Below the pieces are notes generated by a model. That model saw only the letters and a program-made list of their open reading frames with translations, made no database searches and was not told the DNA's origin. A program made the translations under genes and the position numbers. Source: an uncultured bacterium (GTDB taxonomy: Bacteria > Patescibacteriota > Gracilibacteria > Absconditabacterales > Absconditicoccaceae). From it: a stretch of 45,885 bases of DNA. The stretch covers positions 1 through 45,885 of the forward strand of contig CAIXFE010000082.1 in the NCBI GenBank assembly GCA_903918675.1, read 5' to 3'. Below are positions 9,862 through 19,319 of the stretch, piece by piece. Numbering within the stretch: position 1 is the stretch's first letter; every line of letters starts with the position of its first letter.

Positions 9862-10890
9862 ATGAAATTAGATGGTAAAAGTATCCAAGCTGCAATTATG
9901 CAACTCGTAGATGATTATAAATTCGATCCGTATCAAGTATTGGAGATCGTGAAAGCCGGCATCAAGTCTGGATTTAAAAAGGACTTCGCTCAATACAAAA
10001 AGTCTGAAATTCTGGTAAATATCGAGGACGATGGGACAGTAAAGATCTATAAAGAGCTTGAAGTAAGTGAAGAGATCGAAGATGAGGAGAAGCAAGTCAC
10101 GGTGAAAGAAGCGAAGAAAATTAGAAAAGATGCTGAAGTGTGAGAGCAATTATTGATCGATGTCACTCCAGAGACGATGGAGCTTTCTAGGATTGCAGCT
10201 CAATCTGCTGCGCAGACGATCAAGCAAAGTTTGAAAGCGATCGAGAGAGAAAGATTTTACGAAAAGTTTCAAAATAAACAGTGAGAGTTGCTCAAGGCGA
10301 GAGTCATCAGAGTTCATGCAGACAGCGTGATCTTAGATATAGAAGGAACCGCGGTGGTATTGCAACCCGATGGGCAGATCCCCAACAGAATGTATGAACC
10401 AGGAGAAGAAATTTTTGTACTCTTGAAACAGATTTCAAAAGATCAAGGAAGTATCGTCTTGGAGATTACTCAATCTACAACTGAATATATCGAAGCTATC
10501 CTGAGAAAAATCGTTCCAGAATTGGAAGAATGAATCATCACTATAGAAAAGATTGTCAGGATCCCTGGTAAGAGGACGAAGATCGTCGTAGCTTCTCATG
10601 AGGAAAAAGTCGATCCCGTCGGTGTGATGGTAGGAAGTAGAGGAGACAGAATAAATACCGTGTTATCATTGTTGGATGGAGAGAAGCTTGATTTCATCGA
10701 ACAGACTGAGGATCCTTTGCAGCTCATCAGAAATTGTTTGAAGCCTGCCCACATCGATCATATCGAGATCCAAGATCATAAAGCCATTGTGACCATAGAA
10801 GAAAGTCAGAAGGCTCTCGCTATCGGCAAATGAGCTTCTAATGTGAAATTAGCGTCACAATTGACAGGATATCAGATTGAAATAATATAG
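9862..10890 (+). CDS. nusA: Transcription termination/antitermination factor NusA
   Basis: NusA binds RNA polymerase and nascent RNA and modulates pausing, termination and antitermination together with NusB. The N-terminal domain (residues 1-110) is followed by an S1 domain (about 140-205, KARVIRVHADSVILDIEG) and two KH domains (VGVMVGSRGDRINTVLSLLDGEKLDF, then AIGKGASNVKLASQLTGYQIEI). At 342 residues it is the short form without C-terminal acidic repeats. TGA encodes Gly at several sites, including AIGK-G-ASN. ATG 9862 follows AGAAAAAAAT rather than a Shine-Dalgarno. A possible promoter (TTGTCA, 17 bases, TATGAG) lies near 9792 but is weak. A CTTAG-type repeat tract follows the stop. Confidence 0.95.
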
Positions 10891-11026
10891 ATCGGAGAAC
10901 TTAGCGCTTAGACCTTAGATGGATACGGTTTTCAATAGCGTGTTGGTAGGCAGTTTTAAGGTTTACCCCTTGAACTACAGCTTTTGCCCTTCAACATTTT
11001 AACACTTTAACATTTTATCCATTCTC
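10891..11026. repeat. Intergenic degenerate repeat tracts between nusA and the cupin gene
   Basis: AACTTAGCGCTTAGACCTTAG follows nusA, and CTTCAACATTTTAACACTTTAACATTT lies just before the cupin start. Both are degenerate 7-9 base units of the families described elsewhere in the window. No gene is seen. Confidence 0.5.
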
Positions 11027-11404
11027 ATGGAGTGAGTAGAAATTATAGAGTTGGAAACAGTCAAACAAGACGAGAGAGGTTCAATTTTTCAATTTCTTAA
11101 TAGAGACTCGTCGCATATCCTTGTCATCAAAAGGGGAAAATGAAGTATCAGCGGCAAGCATTATCATACAGGCAAAGATAGAATGAAAGACCCCGAAACG
11201 CTAGTTGTGATCGATGGAGAGCTCGAGATGATTTTGAAAAATATAAAAACCGGAGAAGAATTTAGTCAGATATATAATCGCCCTATCATGTTTAAGATTG
11301 CCCCATTTATTTATCATGAGATCAGGGCGATTACCGATATCGTGATGCTGGATATGAATAGCATAGACGATGATGACGACACGATCAAAATCAATCGTGA
11401 ATAG
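11027..11404 (+). CDS. Cupin-fold protein (sugar-epimerase/FdtA-like)
   Basis: A 125-residue single-domain protein. The core SGKHYHTG with a downstream Glu (DPETLVVIDGELEMIL) and NIKTGEEF, followed by MFKIAPFIYHEIRAI, is the two-motif pattern of cupin barrels. Small cupins of this type include nucleotide-sugar 3,4-ketoisomerases and dTDP-4-dehydrorhamnose epimerase-like proteins, but no sugar pathway gene is adjacent. The start ATG GAG TGA includes a TGA-Gly at codon 3, and a second TGA supplies the Gly of the KGSISG turn. The C-terminus is very acidic (SIDDDDDT). It is 21 bases upstream of the permease gene, so they are probably co-transcribed. Substrate unknown. Confidence 0.65.
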
Positions 11405-11425
11405 TTTTTACTCTCCAGAGATCAG

Positions 11426-12151
11426 ATGATTTTCTTAATATTTTTATTAGGCCTTGTCGCCGGCACTCTCTCTGCTATTTCATGAGGAGCGGGACTCATA
11501 GTTGCTCCTGCGCTCATGCTTTTGTGATTGCCACCACAAGCGGCTATCGCCACCAGTAAATTTGCTGGCGTATGAAATGCACTATGAGCTATAGCTAAAT
11601 TTTGGAAAGAGAAAAAGATTATTTGGAAGATAGCATTACCCTTATGTATCTTTGCTGTCATCGGAGGATATCTCTGAGCGCATATTGTCATCAGCATAGA
11701 TGCACGTACATTATCCATCATCATCTGAGTGCTCTTACTGGTATTGCTTCCGATAGTATTGATAGGTAACATTGGCGTTACTCAGAAAGCGACTTCACTT
11801 ATAAAAAAAATACTGTGATCTCTTATCTATTTTCTTCTCTCTATCCTTGGATGATTCCTTGGGGGACTTGGGCCATTGTATATGGCTAATCTGATGTATT
11901 TTTATGGATTGGATATCGTCCAAGCGAATGCTACAGACATTATCCCGTATTTTGTACTTACCGTTACTTCCGTGATTGTCCTTATTAGCCAATGATTCCT
12001 GGATCGAAAGATTTGAATCACTTTGTTCTTAGGTATGATGATCTGAGGATATGTAGGAGCTCATCTTGCTATCAAAAAATGAAATAAACGAGTGAAAACG
12101 GTTTTTGCCATAGTTGTCGTAGCATCTGCGATCAAGATTTTATTCTTCTAA
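11426..12151 (+). CDS. TauE/SafE (TSUP) family membrane permease
   Basis: A 241-residue membrane protein with about eight hydrophobic segments. The N-terminal repeat GLVAGTLSAISGGAGLIVAPALML with QAAIATSKFAGVGNALGA, and the second-half repeat GGFLGGLGPLYMANLM with NATDIIPYFVLTVTS, are the duplicated signature of the TSUP (DUF81, sulfite/organosulfonate exporter) family. Around fifteen glycines are TGA, concentrated in the transmembrane glycine motifs, so under the standard code the gene vanishes from ORF calls. The substrate cannot be read from sequence; sulfur-containing anions are typical of characterised members. The start is ATG 11426, 21 bases after the cupin stop, and a Nudix gene follows 10 bases after its own stop. 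Confidence 0.85.
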
Positions 12152-12161
12152 GCATTATCCC

Positions 12162-12536
12162 ATGCTTGAAATCTCCAAGGCCGTGATCCAGAAAGATGGC
12201 AAATATCTCCTGCTCAAAAGAGCTTCTAATGCTTTAAGCTTCCCTGGTTTACGAGATTTCACGGGATGAAAAGATGATCCTGGAGAGACGCACACCCAGT
12301 CGGTTATGAGAGAAGTGAAAGAAGAAACCTCTTATGATATTATCCCTTGAGATGAAATGAAACGCGCAGAATATCATGATAAAAAATATGATCTTTCTTT
12401 TCATTACTTCATCCCTGCATCAGTAAGAGGCGAGATTAGGTTAAGTGATGAACATTCCGACTTGCTGCGAGCCACTCTGGAAGAAATAAAAAATCTGGAA
12501 TTACATCCCAGTGTGCCACTGTTTTTTGATTTATAA
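12162..12536 (+). CDS. Nudix hydrolase 1 (degenerate Nudix box)
   Basis: Nudix enzymes cleave nucleoside diphosphates linked to another moiety. The box reads G-KDDPG-E-THTQSVM-REVKEETSYD, which keeps the catalytic REVKEE but has Ser where the consensus has Gly near its end. The first Gly of the box is TGA. At 124 residues it is a single-domain protein. The N-terminus MLEISKAVIQKDGKYLLLKR and C-terminus PLFFDL closely match the next gene, so the two are tandem paralogues. It begins 10 bases after the permease gene. Substrate unknown; house-cleaning of damaged nucleotides is a guess. Confidence 0.85.
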
Positions 12537-12580
12537 ATGTTTTTAGTGACCATCGTTTTATTCTTTTGCTACATTTTTTT

Positions 12581-12964
12581 ATGCTTGATATCTCCAAAGC
12601 TGCGATTCAAAAAGATGGGAAATTTTTACTTCTCAGAAGATCTCCTGATTCTTGGAACCATCCTAATGTACGAGACTTTCCTGGATGAAGATGTGAACCA
12701 TGAGAAAGCCCAGTCGATATTATCATGAGAGAGATCAAGGAAGAGACGGGACTTGATATCGAACCTGGAGAAGAGGTGAAACACACGGCATACCATGATG
12801 AGAAAATCCCTGATGCAATCATCCACTACTTTGCTCCTCTCTCTGTCAAGGGAGAGCCAAGACTGAGTAGCGAGCATACTGCTATGGGCCGGTTCACTAG
12901 AGAAGAAATAAAGGACATGGAAACCACGCCTAGTTTGAAATTATTTTTTGATTTTCCACTTTAA
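12581..12964 (+). CDS. Nudix hydrolase 2 (tandem paralogue)
   Basis: 127 residues. The Nudix box G-RCEPG-E-SPVDIIM-REIKEETGLDI is canonical, with two of its glycines encoded by TGA. The start MLDISKAAIQKDGKFLLLRR is nearly identical to the first Nudix protein, and both end in LFFDF/LFFDL, so a local duplication is clear; the middle has diverged (HHPNVRDF-type loop versus NALSFPGLRDF). I prefer ATG 12581 over ATG 12537 because it aligns with the paralogue. A strong hairpin follows the stop. The diverged loops suggest different substrates. Confidence 0.88.
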
Positions 12965-12991
12965 AAAAATACTGACAATATCCATTGTCAG
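12965..12991. terminator. Bidirectional terminator between nudix 2 and mutL
   Basis: CTGACAAT ATCC ATTGTCAG is a perfect eight-base-pair hairpin between convergent genes. On the minus strand it is followed by TATTTTTTT, a strong U tract for mutL transcripts. On the plus strand the following T tract is interrupted. Confidence 0.7.
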
Positions 12992-13009
12992 TTACCTTTA
13001 TTTCTATCC

Positions 13010-13103
13010 CTTTCTCCTCACCCTAACCCTCTCCTTCTGAGAGGGCATCTTGGCACGTTAAGCTCCCCTTCTCTGAAGGAGAAGGGGGTGGGGGATGAGG
13101 AAA
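13010..13103. repeat. GC-rich inverted repeat element downstream of mutL
   Basis: CTCACCCTAACCCTCTCCTTC and GAAGGAGAAGGGGGTGGGGG form the arms of a long imperfect inverted repeat. Each arm also holds a smaller hairpin (CCCTCTCCTTCTGAGAGGG and CCCCTTCTCTGAAGGAGAAGGGG). This resembles dispersed MITE/REP-like elements that occur widely in bacteria. It lies just outside the mutL stop. Confidence 0.6.
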
Positions 13104-13124
13104 AGTGCGCTGATTAAGGTGAGA

Positions 13125-14864
13125 CTATCTGTCAAAGAGCTTATCGACATCTTTCTTATCAATCTTCACAAAAAAAGACCTTCAATGCTGGCAGACAAAC
13201 ATTCATGGAATAGCAGTAAATCCTTCTTGTACGAGGTGCTGCATTTCTTGATAAGATAATTTATCTCCTGCTTTGATGGAGATCTTACAGGCTTTGCTGG
13301 CGAAGATTTTATCTAAGATATGATCATAAGAGATCTGCGGTAAGTAGAGAATATGGTTGAATAATTCTTCTATATCGACTTTGTAGATCATGAAAATCTG
13401 CGGGATGGCATAGATGACGATCTTATTTTCTGAAAGCAGTCCACAATCAAATCATAGGGCATTGAGCTGATCTATCTTATCCTGGATATTGGGGATGCTG
13501 TGCATCTCGACGGTAATAGGTTGCAAGACCACCTCTGATTTGAGTCCTGTCTTGTCTGCGATATTTCTTTTCATTTTCTCAAAAGCGATCCTCTCTGCGA
13601 GGGCATGTTGATCGATATAATAGATAGCCTCGTCTGATTGCAACACAATGTATGAATTCCACGCCTGCCCTACGATTTTATAATTGCCAATTTCTTGGTT
13701 TCGGAATTCAGGCGTTTCGTCATGATCGAAGTTACGCGACGTCTGTAGGACGTCAGTTGAAAGTTGAAAGTTGAAGGTTGAAGGTTGTGGATTAATCGTC
13801 GATGATTGGAAGCTAAATCCCTTTTCAGATCTTTCAGCCCCTTCTCAGATTTGTCAGATTCAAACCGAGGCAACCTTATTTTCCCCTAACGTTTTCTGGA
13901 CAGTATGGAAAATGATATCATACATCTTTCCTGGATCAGCGAATTTGACCTCGAGTTTTCTGGGATGGACATTGACGTCTACCATACCGGGAGTACTCTC
14001 TATCATCAATAAAGCAAAAGGATATTCTCCTGGTGATATCTGTCTGTGATATGCGTCCATCAATGCCTTCTTGATAATTTTATCCTGGATCGGTCTACTA
14101 TTTACATAGATCCTTGTATGTTCTGCTGATCAAAAACGAAGTTGTGCATCTGAGACCAACCCGGTCAAACTAATGTTCTCATCTTGGTAAGTAATGTCCT
14201 TGAGATTGGCTGATCGATCTTTTTTGAAGACATCTTGGATCCTTGTGAAAATATCATCTGTAGGGGGAAGATCAAAAACTATTTTTTCATTTTTCTTGAA
14301 GACGAAGTGTTTGTCGTGATGATACAACGCCACGTCCACGAAGTAGTTGTAACAGTAGAAAAATTCAGTCTGAGAAGATTTGAGAAACTTGAGTCTTGCA
14401 GGCACATTGTAGAAGAGATCCTCTACGGTCACAATCGTCCCATGTTCAAAGCCTACCGGCTGATGCTTAAGAATAAGTTCTGACCCTACTTTCGTCAGTT
14501 TGCTTCCTATCTCGGCGTAGGTAGTCTTAGAAATCACGGAGGTCTTGCTTACCTCAGCGATACTGGCCAATGCTTCACCACGGAATCCATAACTTTGTAA
14601 ATTGTATAAATCTTGTTCACCATTGATCTTGGAAGTCGCATATCTTTCAAACAAGAGATCCATATCGGAAAGCTCGATTCCCGTCCCATTATCTTGGACG
14701 CTGATCAAATTTTTCCCTCCATCGTTTATGGTAATAATGATTTCATCAGCTCATGCATCTAAACTATTTTCTAATAATTCTTTGAGCAAAGATGCAGGTC
14801 TCTCTACGATTTCACCTGCCTTGAGTCTATTGATGAGATATTCTGGAAGTCTATGAATTGCCAT
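13125..14864 (-). CDS. mutL: DNA mismatch repair protein MutL
   Basis: MutL couples mismatch recognition by MutS to downstream excision. The 579-residue product has the GHKL ATPase N-terminus: [25 protein letters not shown], then [18 protein letters not shown] and [11 protein letters not shown]. The transducer follows ([24 protein letters not shown]), then a linker and a C-terminal dimerisation domain ([45 protein letters not shown]). [10 protein letters not shown] and CQHGR match the zinc-site region of MutL endonucleases, but I do not see a clear DQHAxxERxxxE metal motif, so nuclease activity is unproven. The linker carries a GTTGAAA array in frame. Start ATG 14864; mutS is not in the window. 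Confidence 0.93.
13738..13790 (-). repeat. In-frame repeat array and palindrome in the mutL linker
   Basis: Six GTTGAAA/GTTGAAGG units adjoin the inverted repeat GACGTCTGTAGGACGTC. Together they encode the Pro/Ser/Gln/Phe-rich stretch [19 protein letters not shown] between the MutL ATPase and dimerisation domains, a place that tolerates extra sequence. Confidence 0.65.
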
Positions 14865-15080
14865 GGAAGGAACGTTGAAAGGTTGAAAAGTGGGATGGTG
14901 GGAAGGTGGATTGAGTTACTGAATATTTGATGATTATATATTCCTAAGGACCTAAACCTCTAAGCCCCTAAATTCAAGATTATTTTAAACAATAAGTAAA
15001 CCAACTTATACAACTTTGCCTTGAATTTTCAACCGAGAATAGCAAATTCTATAGATGTATTTACTTTGCCAGATCATTTT
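14865..15080. other. Divergent intergenic region mutL / membrane protein
   Basis: It holds repeat tracts (CGTTGAAAGGTTGAAAAGT near 14873 and CCTAAGGACCTAAACCTCTAAGCCCCTAA near 14944) and A/T-rich sequence in which the two opposing promoters should lie. The plus ORF could extend up to TTG 15021. No other gene is seen. Confidence 0.4.
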
Positions 15081-15503
15081 ATGCCGAAACTGAAATATTA
15101 TCTCAGAAAGTATCCCAATCGCATCAAATACGGCCTTCTCATCATAGATATTTTTGCCATGATTATCGCGATCAGGGTGTATGTGAATTATGTAGCTATC
15201 GAGACGACGATCTCTAGTACTACATTGGAAAGAGAAGGTAAAATGGCCGAATTGGCTTTTTCGCAAAACTTTTTGGTGAACTACGAAAAATCAGATTATG
15301 CGAAATTTTTTCTCCAGCATGAAAACAATATGCTTGCCCCAGATGAATTTATCATCAAGTTTGAAGAGAATACGAAACCGATACTGACGTGATCGACAGA
15401 AACAGATACTTCTACTTCGCAATCGCAGACACCACAAGATCCCAATCTCATCACGAGCCCACAAGCTTCTTGGGCAAAGTTTTTGCAGGATAAGATTAAA
15501 TAA
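15081..15503 (+). CDS. Small single-pass membrane protein, unknown function
   Basis: 140 residues from ATG 15081. A basic N-terminus (KLKYYLRKYPNRIKYG) precedes one transmembrane helix (LLIIDIFAMIIAIRVYVNYV, about 18-38). An outside domain of about 60 residues with helical composition follows, ending in a Ser/Thr/Gln-rich tail (STETDTSTSQSQTPQDP). This is type II topology, N-in and C-out. One TGA is read as Gly just before the Ser/Thr tail. The layout recalls small divisome or secretion accessory proteins, but I see no family motif. TTG 15021 would add 20 residues. The neighbour downstream is an exported FKBP lipoprotein, consistent with envelope work. Confidence 0.65.
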
Positions 15504-15518
15504 AGTTGAAGGTTGAGG

Positions 15519-15586
15519 GCCACACCACAATTTCTGTAGAGCCACATTGCATGTGGCTACGGAGCTTAAAATAATGATGGTGTGGC
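15519..15586. repeat. Nested inverted repeat (hairpin within a hairpin)
   Basis: The outer arms GCCACACCA / TGGTGTGGC are perfect and enclose a second perfect hairpin, AGCCACAT TGC ATGTGGCT. The element starts 16 bases after a stop codon and lacks a U tract, so it is not a classical terminator. It could be an RNA structure in the leader of the FKBP gene or a mobile palindromic element. Confidence 0.6.
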
Positions 15587-15686
15587 ACAGTGGAGGCTCG
15601 CTCTGCTCGGCAGTGGAGAATTGCAATTGGGAATCGTCCTTTAGCGGATAAAGAAATTGAAAATTTTTATTCCATAATATTCATTC

Positions 15687-16184
15687 ATGAAAAAATTATC
15701 TTATATCGCCTTTGCTGTAATGGGGGCTACTGCACTACTCTTAACTGGTTGTGGGAAAAGTGCTGTCGTCCAAATCGGCGATAAGATCAGCGCTAATGTC
15801 GTATCACACTTCTCTGATGGGACTAATTTTGAAAGTGGGAATCTAGATTTTACTGTAGGCTCAGGTGAAGTGATCAAAGGGCTCGAAGATGCAGTAATCG
15901 GCATGAAAGTTGGAGCGACTAAAACATTCTCTGTGACTTCTGGACAATGATATGGGGCTCTGTACAATCCCATGAAGCTCCAAAGGATTTCTCAACTGAT
16001 CTTCGATAAGATTCATGTCGATGGAGTAAAAGGAGCTCAAGTCAGCTTAGGAGATCTTCAAGGCATCATCCAATGAACGGAAACGGATAGTAGTGGCTTC
16101 CAATTTGTCCTTTTGGAAACGAATCCAAGACAGACTTGGGACAACTTGGCTTATGAAGTTAATGTGTTGAGTATAAACAAGTAG
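15687..16184 (+). CDS. FKBP-type peptidyl-prolyl isomerase, lipoprotein
   Basis: 165 residues. The N-terminus MKKLSYIAFAVMGATALLLTGCGKS is a lipoprotein signal with lipobox LTGC, so the mature protein should be lipid-anchored on the outer face of the cytoplasmic membrane. The domain that follows has FKBP features: ISANVVSHFSDGTNFESG, then LDFTVGSGEVIKGLEDAVIGMKVGATKTFSV and GYGALYNP with a TGA-encoded Gly. The proximal insert (KLQRISQLIFDKIHV...VSLGDLQG) resembles the IF loop of SlyD/SlpA-type FKBPs. It probably helps fold exported proteins such as the large secreted proteins downstream; that link is inference. Confidence 0.82.
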
Positions 16185-16401
16185 AATGACAATTTAAGAA
16201 TTTAAGAATTTTGAATTTTCTAAACAATTCACGAATTTACGAATTACCAAATTACCAAAACGATTTATGCATTTACAAATATAACAATCTTTACAAGTTA
16301 GCCCTGTTTTCTTCATTCTGTCATTCGGTTATTTGAAAATTGTTTCGTAAATTTGAAAGTATTTGAATATTTGTAAATTATTTAGATGATAAGCTCATGA
16401 T
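16185..16401. other. A/T-rich intergenic region with short repeats
   Basis: It holds AATTTAAGAATTTAAGAATTTTGAATTTT and ACGAATTTACGAATTACCAAATTACCAAA tracts, then AAATTTGAAAGTATTTGAATATTTG. These are degenerate heptamer arrays of the AATT type. No gene or clear terminator is visible. Confidence 0.45.
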
Positions 16402-18603
16402 ATGCAATTGTTCAAAAGAGTCTTACTCTCGATCTTTCCCGACGATATTGTAAACCAATCCGTGAATCCGGCCAGCATGTTTATTTCGTTTATCTCTACG
16501 AAAGAATTTTTTTCTGTCATCAACAGAAAAATTGTAGAAAATTATAAGCTGAATCTTTTTGACGTGACGCAGGATCCTTTCGAGTTTAAGATCGGGTTTG
16601 GCGAGAACATTCCTATCAAACCCAAGGACGTAGATCTCTACTATGGCTATGCTGCCACTGCAAATCTCAATGGCTATAGATTTTTTTCTCCTGCGAATAT
16701 TGCCAATAGTTTGAGCTTGGTCTCTGCTTTGTATGTCAAAGATATTTTCTGAAAGTATGACCCGGAGTATTATCTCCACTTTCTGTACACGATATTTCTT
16801 CTGCATTTTGTCTTCCTCTCTAGGATGAAGATCTTTCCCTCTCAAGATAAAGAGAGAAATTATAACTGGTTTGTGGATGTATTTTTCTCCTTTTATGCCT
16901 TCGTTTTCCAGCAAACCGGACAGACGCCAGATCCCAAAAAGTTGTTGGAGATCAAAAAAGCCGTTTTAAATACCACAGAAATATTTTTCGTGCTCTTCGC
17001 TGTATATCAGAGACTCAATACGACATTCCTCTACAGCAAAGTGACGGACAAGGATATCTATGCGTGGCTCTTCCATGATGAATTGAAGGGCGAAGATACG
17101 AGAAAATCCTTTGCAGACTTTGTGGGGCATTATCAGCAATACGCCTACTCATCAGATTTCACTGCCTTAGAAGGGAAGATTTTACATCATGTTTTGCCTG
17201 CAGATATTCTACTGAGGTATCTTTTCCTAGAATCTGACATGTCGCTGATGACGGAAACGGTAGTCGCTAAATTGTTTGATAAAAAGATATTGGATGAGTT
17301 TGTCGTCCGTTTCCGTAAAGATGATAGTGCTTTAGAGAGTTTCCTTCTCTATATCACGGATTACAGACATTTCAAAAAGAAATTTTTCCAATGAGTACAG
17401 AAATATATCATCACCCTATTTAAAGACGAAGATCAATGAATGATAGGAGAAGATCTCGATGATCTCATGTCCTCTATCGGAGAGGACGTCGAAAGTATCG
17501 ATAGCTTCAAGGTCCCCGAAAGGATCAAAAAAGAATCCAAACTCATGGAGAAAATTCTTAACTTCTACATCACTTTTATCTGATGATTTCGAGTCTCCAG
17601 AGGCGACAATTTCTTTCTCAGGCTCTTTAAATATCCTCTCATCCAGAAGGTGATGACTGTCATCGATAGTTTGGGAGAGAAAAATTATACACTGATGTAT
17701 TACGGGGCGTTGCTTGACCAGTACAGGACGAATGTATTTTATTACAGATATACTGCAGACAATGTCAGAGCAGGAAAGCAAAAATTTATACTCCCCAACA
17801 AATCTGACAACGCGAAACTCGCACCCAATATCAGTCTATTGAAATCTTTTGATGTAAATTCCTTAGCAATCATCTTGCAAGATATCAATCCCAAAGATAT
17901 CAGGATCTACCTCAAGCACAAGAAAATCTTGGACCTATTTAGAGCGCTCTTGGGCAAGCAAGTCTCTGATTTGGTCACGAGCAAAAAGCAAATCTTCCTG
18001 GATGGTGTATATGGTAGCATTGCGCAGCATCTGGTAGATTTCAAGGATTTCGTCAAAGATATCAAAGGAGCATTTACTGATCAAGATATCTTCCATCTCA
18101 AGGAAAATATTTACAACATTGATTATCGAGTTTCTCAAACCTTCTATCAACATCTCCATGGCGCGAAGGTGGCTTTGCATGTAAATTATTCTGACATTAC
18201 TATCTTGGGTATCTTTGCACAAGTGAGAGAGACGCTCTTCGGGTTTTTGCTGTATATGACTTTTCTCCGTAAAGAAGAAACCAGCACGAAACAGCTCCAT
18301 GCAGATCGGCTTACCAAGCTATATATCAAGCAGGTCCTCCATATCGATGATGACTATGCAGACAAAATTACTAAAGTCATAGAACGTGTCGCCGATACTT
18401 TCCAAGACATCCTTCTGCAACGAATCTCATTGGACGACAACAAAGAATATCTCAAAATAGCAATGGACAACCGGCTTATCTTTACAGAGTGAAAACAAGC
18501 GACGGACATGGAAAAAAAATACAGCGATCAAGATTTTATCCGATATGCTTGATTTTTGAAGAATATTACATACTACAATAAGAGGTTTCTTATACCAAAA
18601 TAG
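16402..18603 (+). CDS. Orphan protein, 733 residues
   Basis: One frame is open from ATG 16402 to TAG 18603, with six TGA codons read as glycine joining three long ORF-track entries. I do not recognise it. It is rich in Phe, Tyr, Leu and Lys, predominantly helical in composition, and hydrophobic in patches (YYLHFLYTIFLLHFVFLSR; TTEIFFVLFAVYQRL) without a signal peptide. These patches are interrupted by charged residues and may be buried helices rather than membrane spans. No P-loop, Cys cluster or repeat is apparent. It sits between the FKBP lipoprotein and nrdR. Its stop is followed at once by a hairpin element shared with rpoB and tsf. Confidence 0.7.
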
Positions 18604-18697
18604 TGGACAACTAACAACTAACAGATAACAGCGTAGGAGTTCTTGTTTATAAAAAAATACCAACGCTGTTCACTATTCACTGTTCACTGTTAACTAA
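18604..18697 (+). repeat. 3' hairpin repeat element, copy 1
   Basis: The left arm CAACTAACAACTAACAG continues to AACAGCGTAGGAG. After an A-rich loop (TTTATAAAAAAATACC) the right arm CAACGCTGTTCACTATTCAC follows and ends GTTAACTA. The inner core AACAGCGT/ACGCTGTT is a perfect inverted repeat and the outer arms are degenerate heptamers. It begins directly after the stop of the 733-residue gene. Homologous elements follow rpoB and tsf in the same orientation. Confidence 0.8.
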
Positions 18698-18736
18698 AAT
18701 ATTGTGTAGAATTTTATCCATTTAAGTAATTGTACA

Positions 18737-19171
18737 ATGAAATGTCCCAAATGCCAAAACATGGATACCAAAGTGATTGATTCCAGGGTCATAGATAATG
18801 GACAAAGCATTAGACGTAGGAGAGAATGTGAATTTTGCCAAAATAGGTTTACTACATTTGAAAGAAAGTGAACTACAGAATTGACTGTGGTCAAAAGAAA
18901 TGGAGAAAAACAGATCTATGATAGAGATAAGCTCAAGAGAGCCATCCGTCTCGCCTGCGCCAAAAGAGATATCAGTGATGAAGACTTGGAACGCATTATC
19001 AATAATCTGGAATCTGAATGGACCACTGACAAAACGGAAGTGAGCTCCAAAGAAATCGGAGATGATGTATTGAGAGCATTGAAAAAAGCTGATTCTGTAG
19101 CATATATCAGATTCGCTTCAGTATATAAGCAATTCGATAGTTTAGAAGATTTTCAGAGATTTATAAAATAG
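18737..19171 (+). CDS. nrdR: Transcriptional repressor NrdR
   Basis: NrdR represses ribonucleotide reductase genes in response to ATP/dATP. The 144-residue protein has the N-terminal zinc ribbon MKCPKC...[17 protein letters not shown] (Cys 3, 6, 31, 34) and an ATP-cone ([24 protein letters not shown] ... [13 protein letters not shown]). The Gly after TTFERK is TGA. The length is normal. ATG 18737 follows TAATTGTACA without a Shine-Dalgarno. No nrd gene is adjacent. A short AGGT-type repeat follows the stop. Confidence 0.96.
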
Positions 19172-19319
19172 GAGCAGGTGGAAGGTAACAGGTAGAAGGT
19201 TGTTGTCATTCTTGACGTGCAATGCTATCAATATATCTCTTTATTATAACATTCCTCGCCCCGGAGTCCCGGGACTCCGCCTGCTGAAGTTTTCTAATAC
19301 GTTTTTCTTTCTAATAACG
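19172..19319. other. Convergent intergenic region with a perfect palindrome
   Basis: An AGGTGGAAGGTAACAGGTAGAAGG tract follows nrdR. At 19263-19278 GGAGTCCCGGGACTCC is a perfect 16-base palindrome. It has no T tract on either side, so I do not call it a terminator; it lies between convergent genes. Confidence 0.5.
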
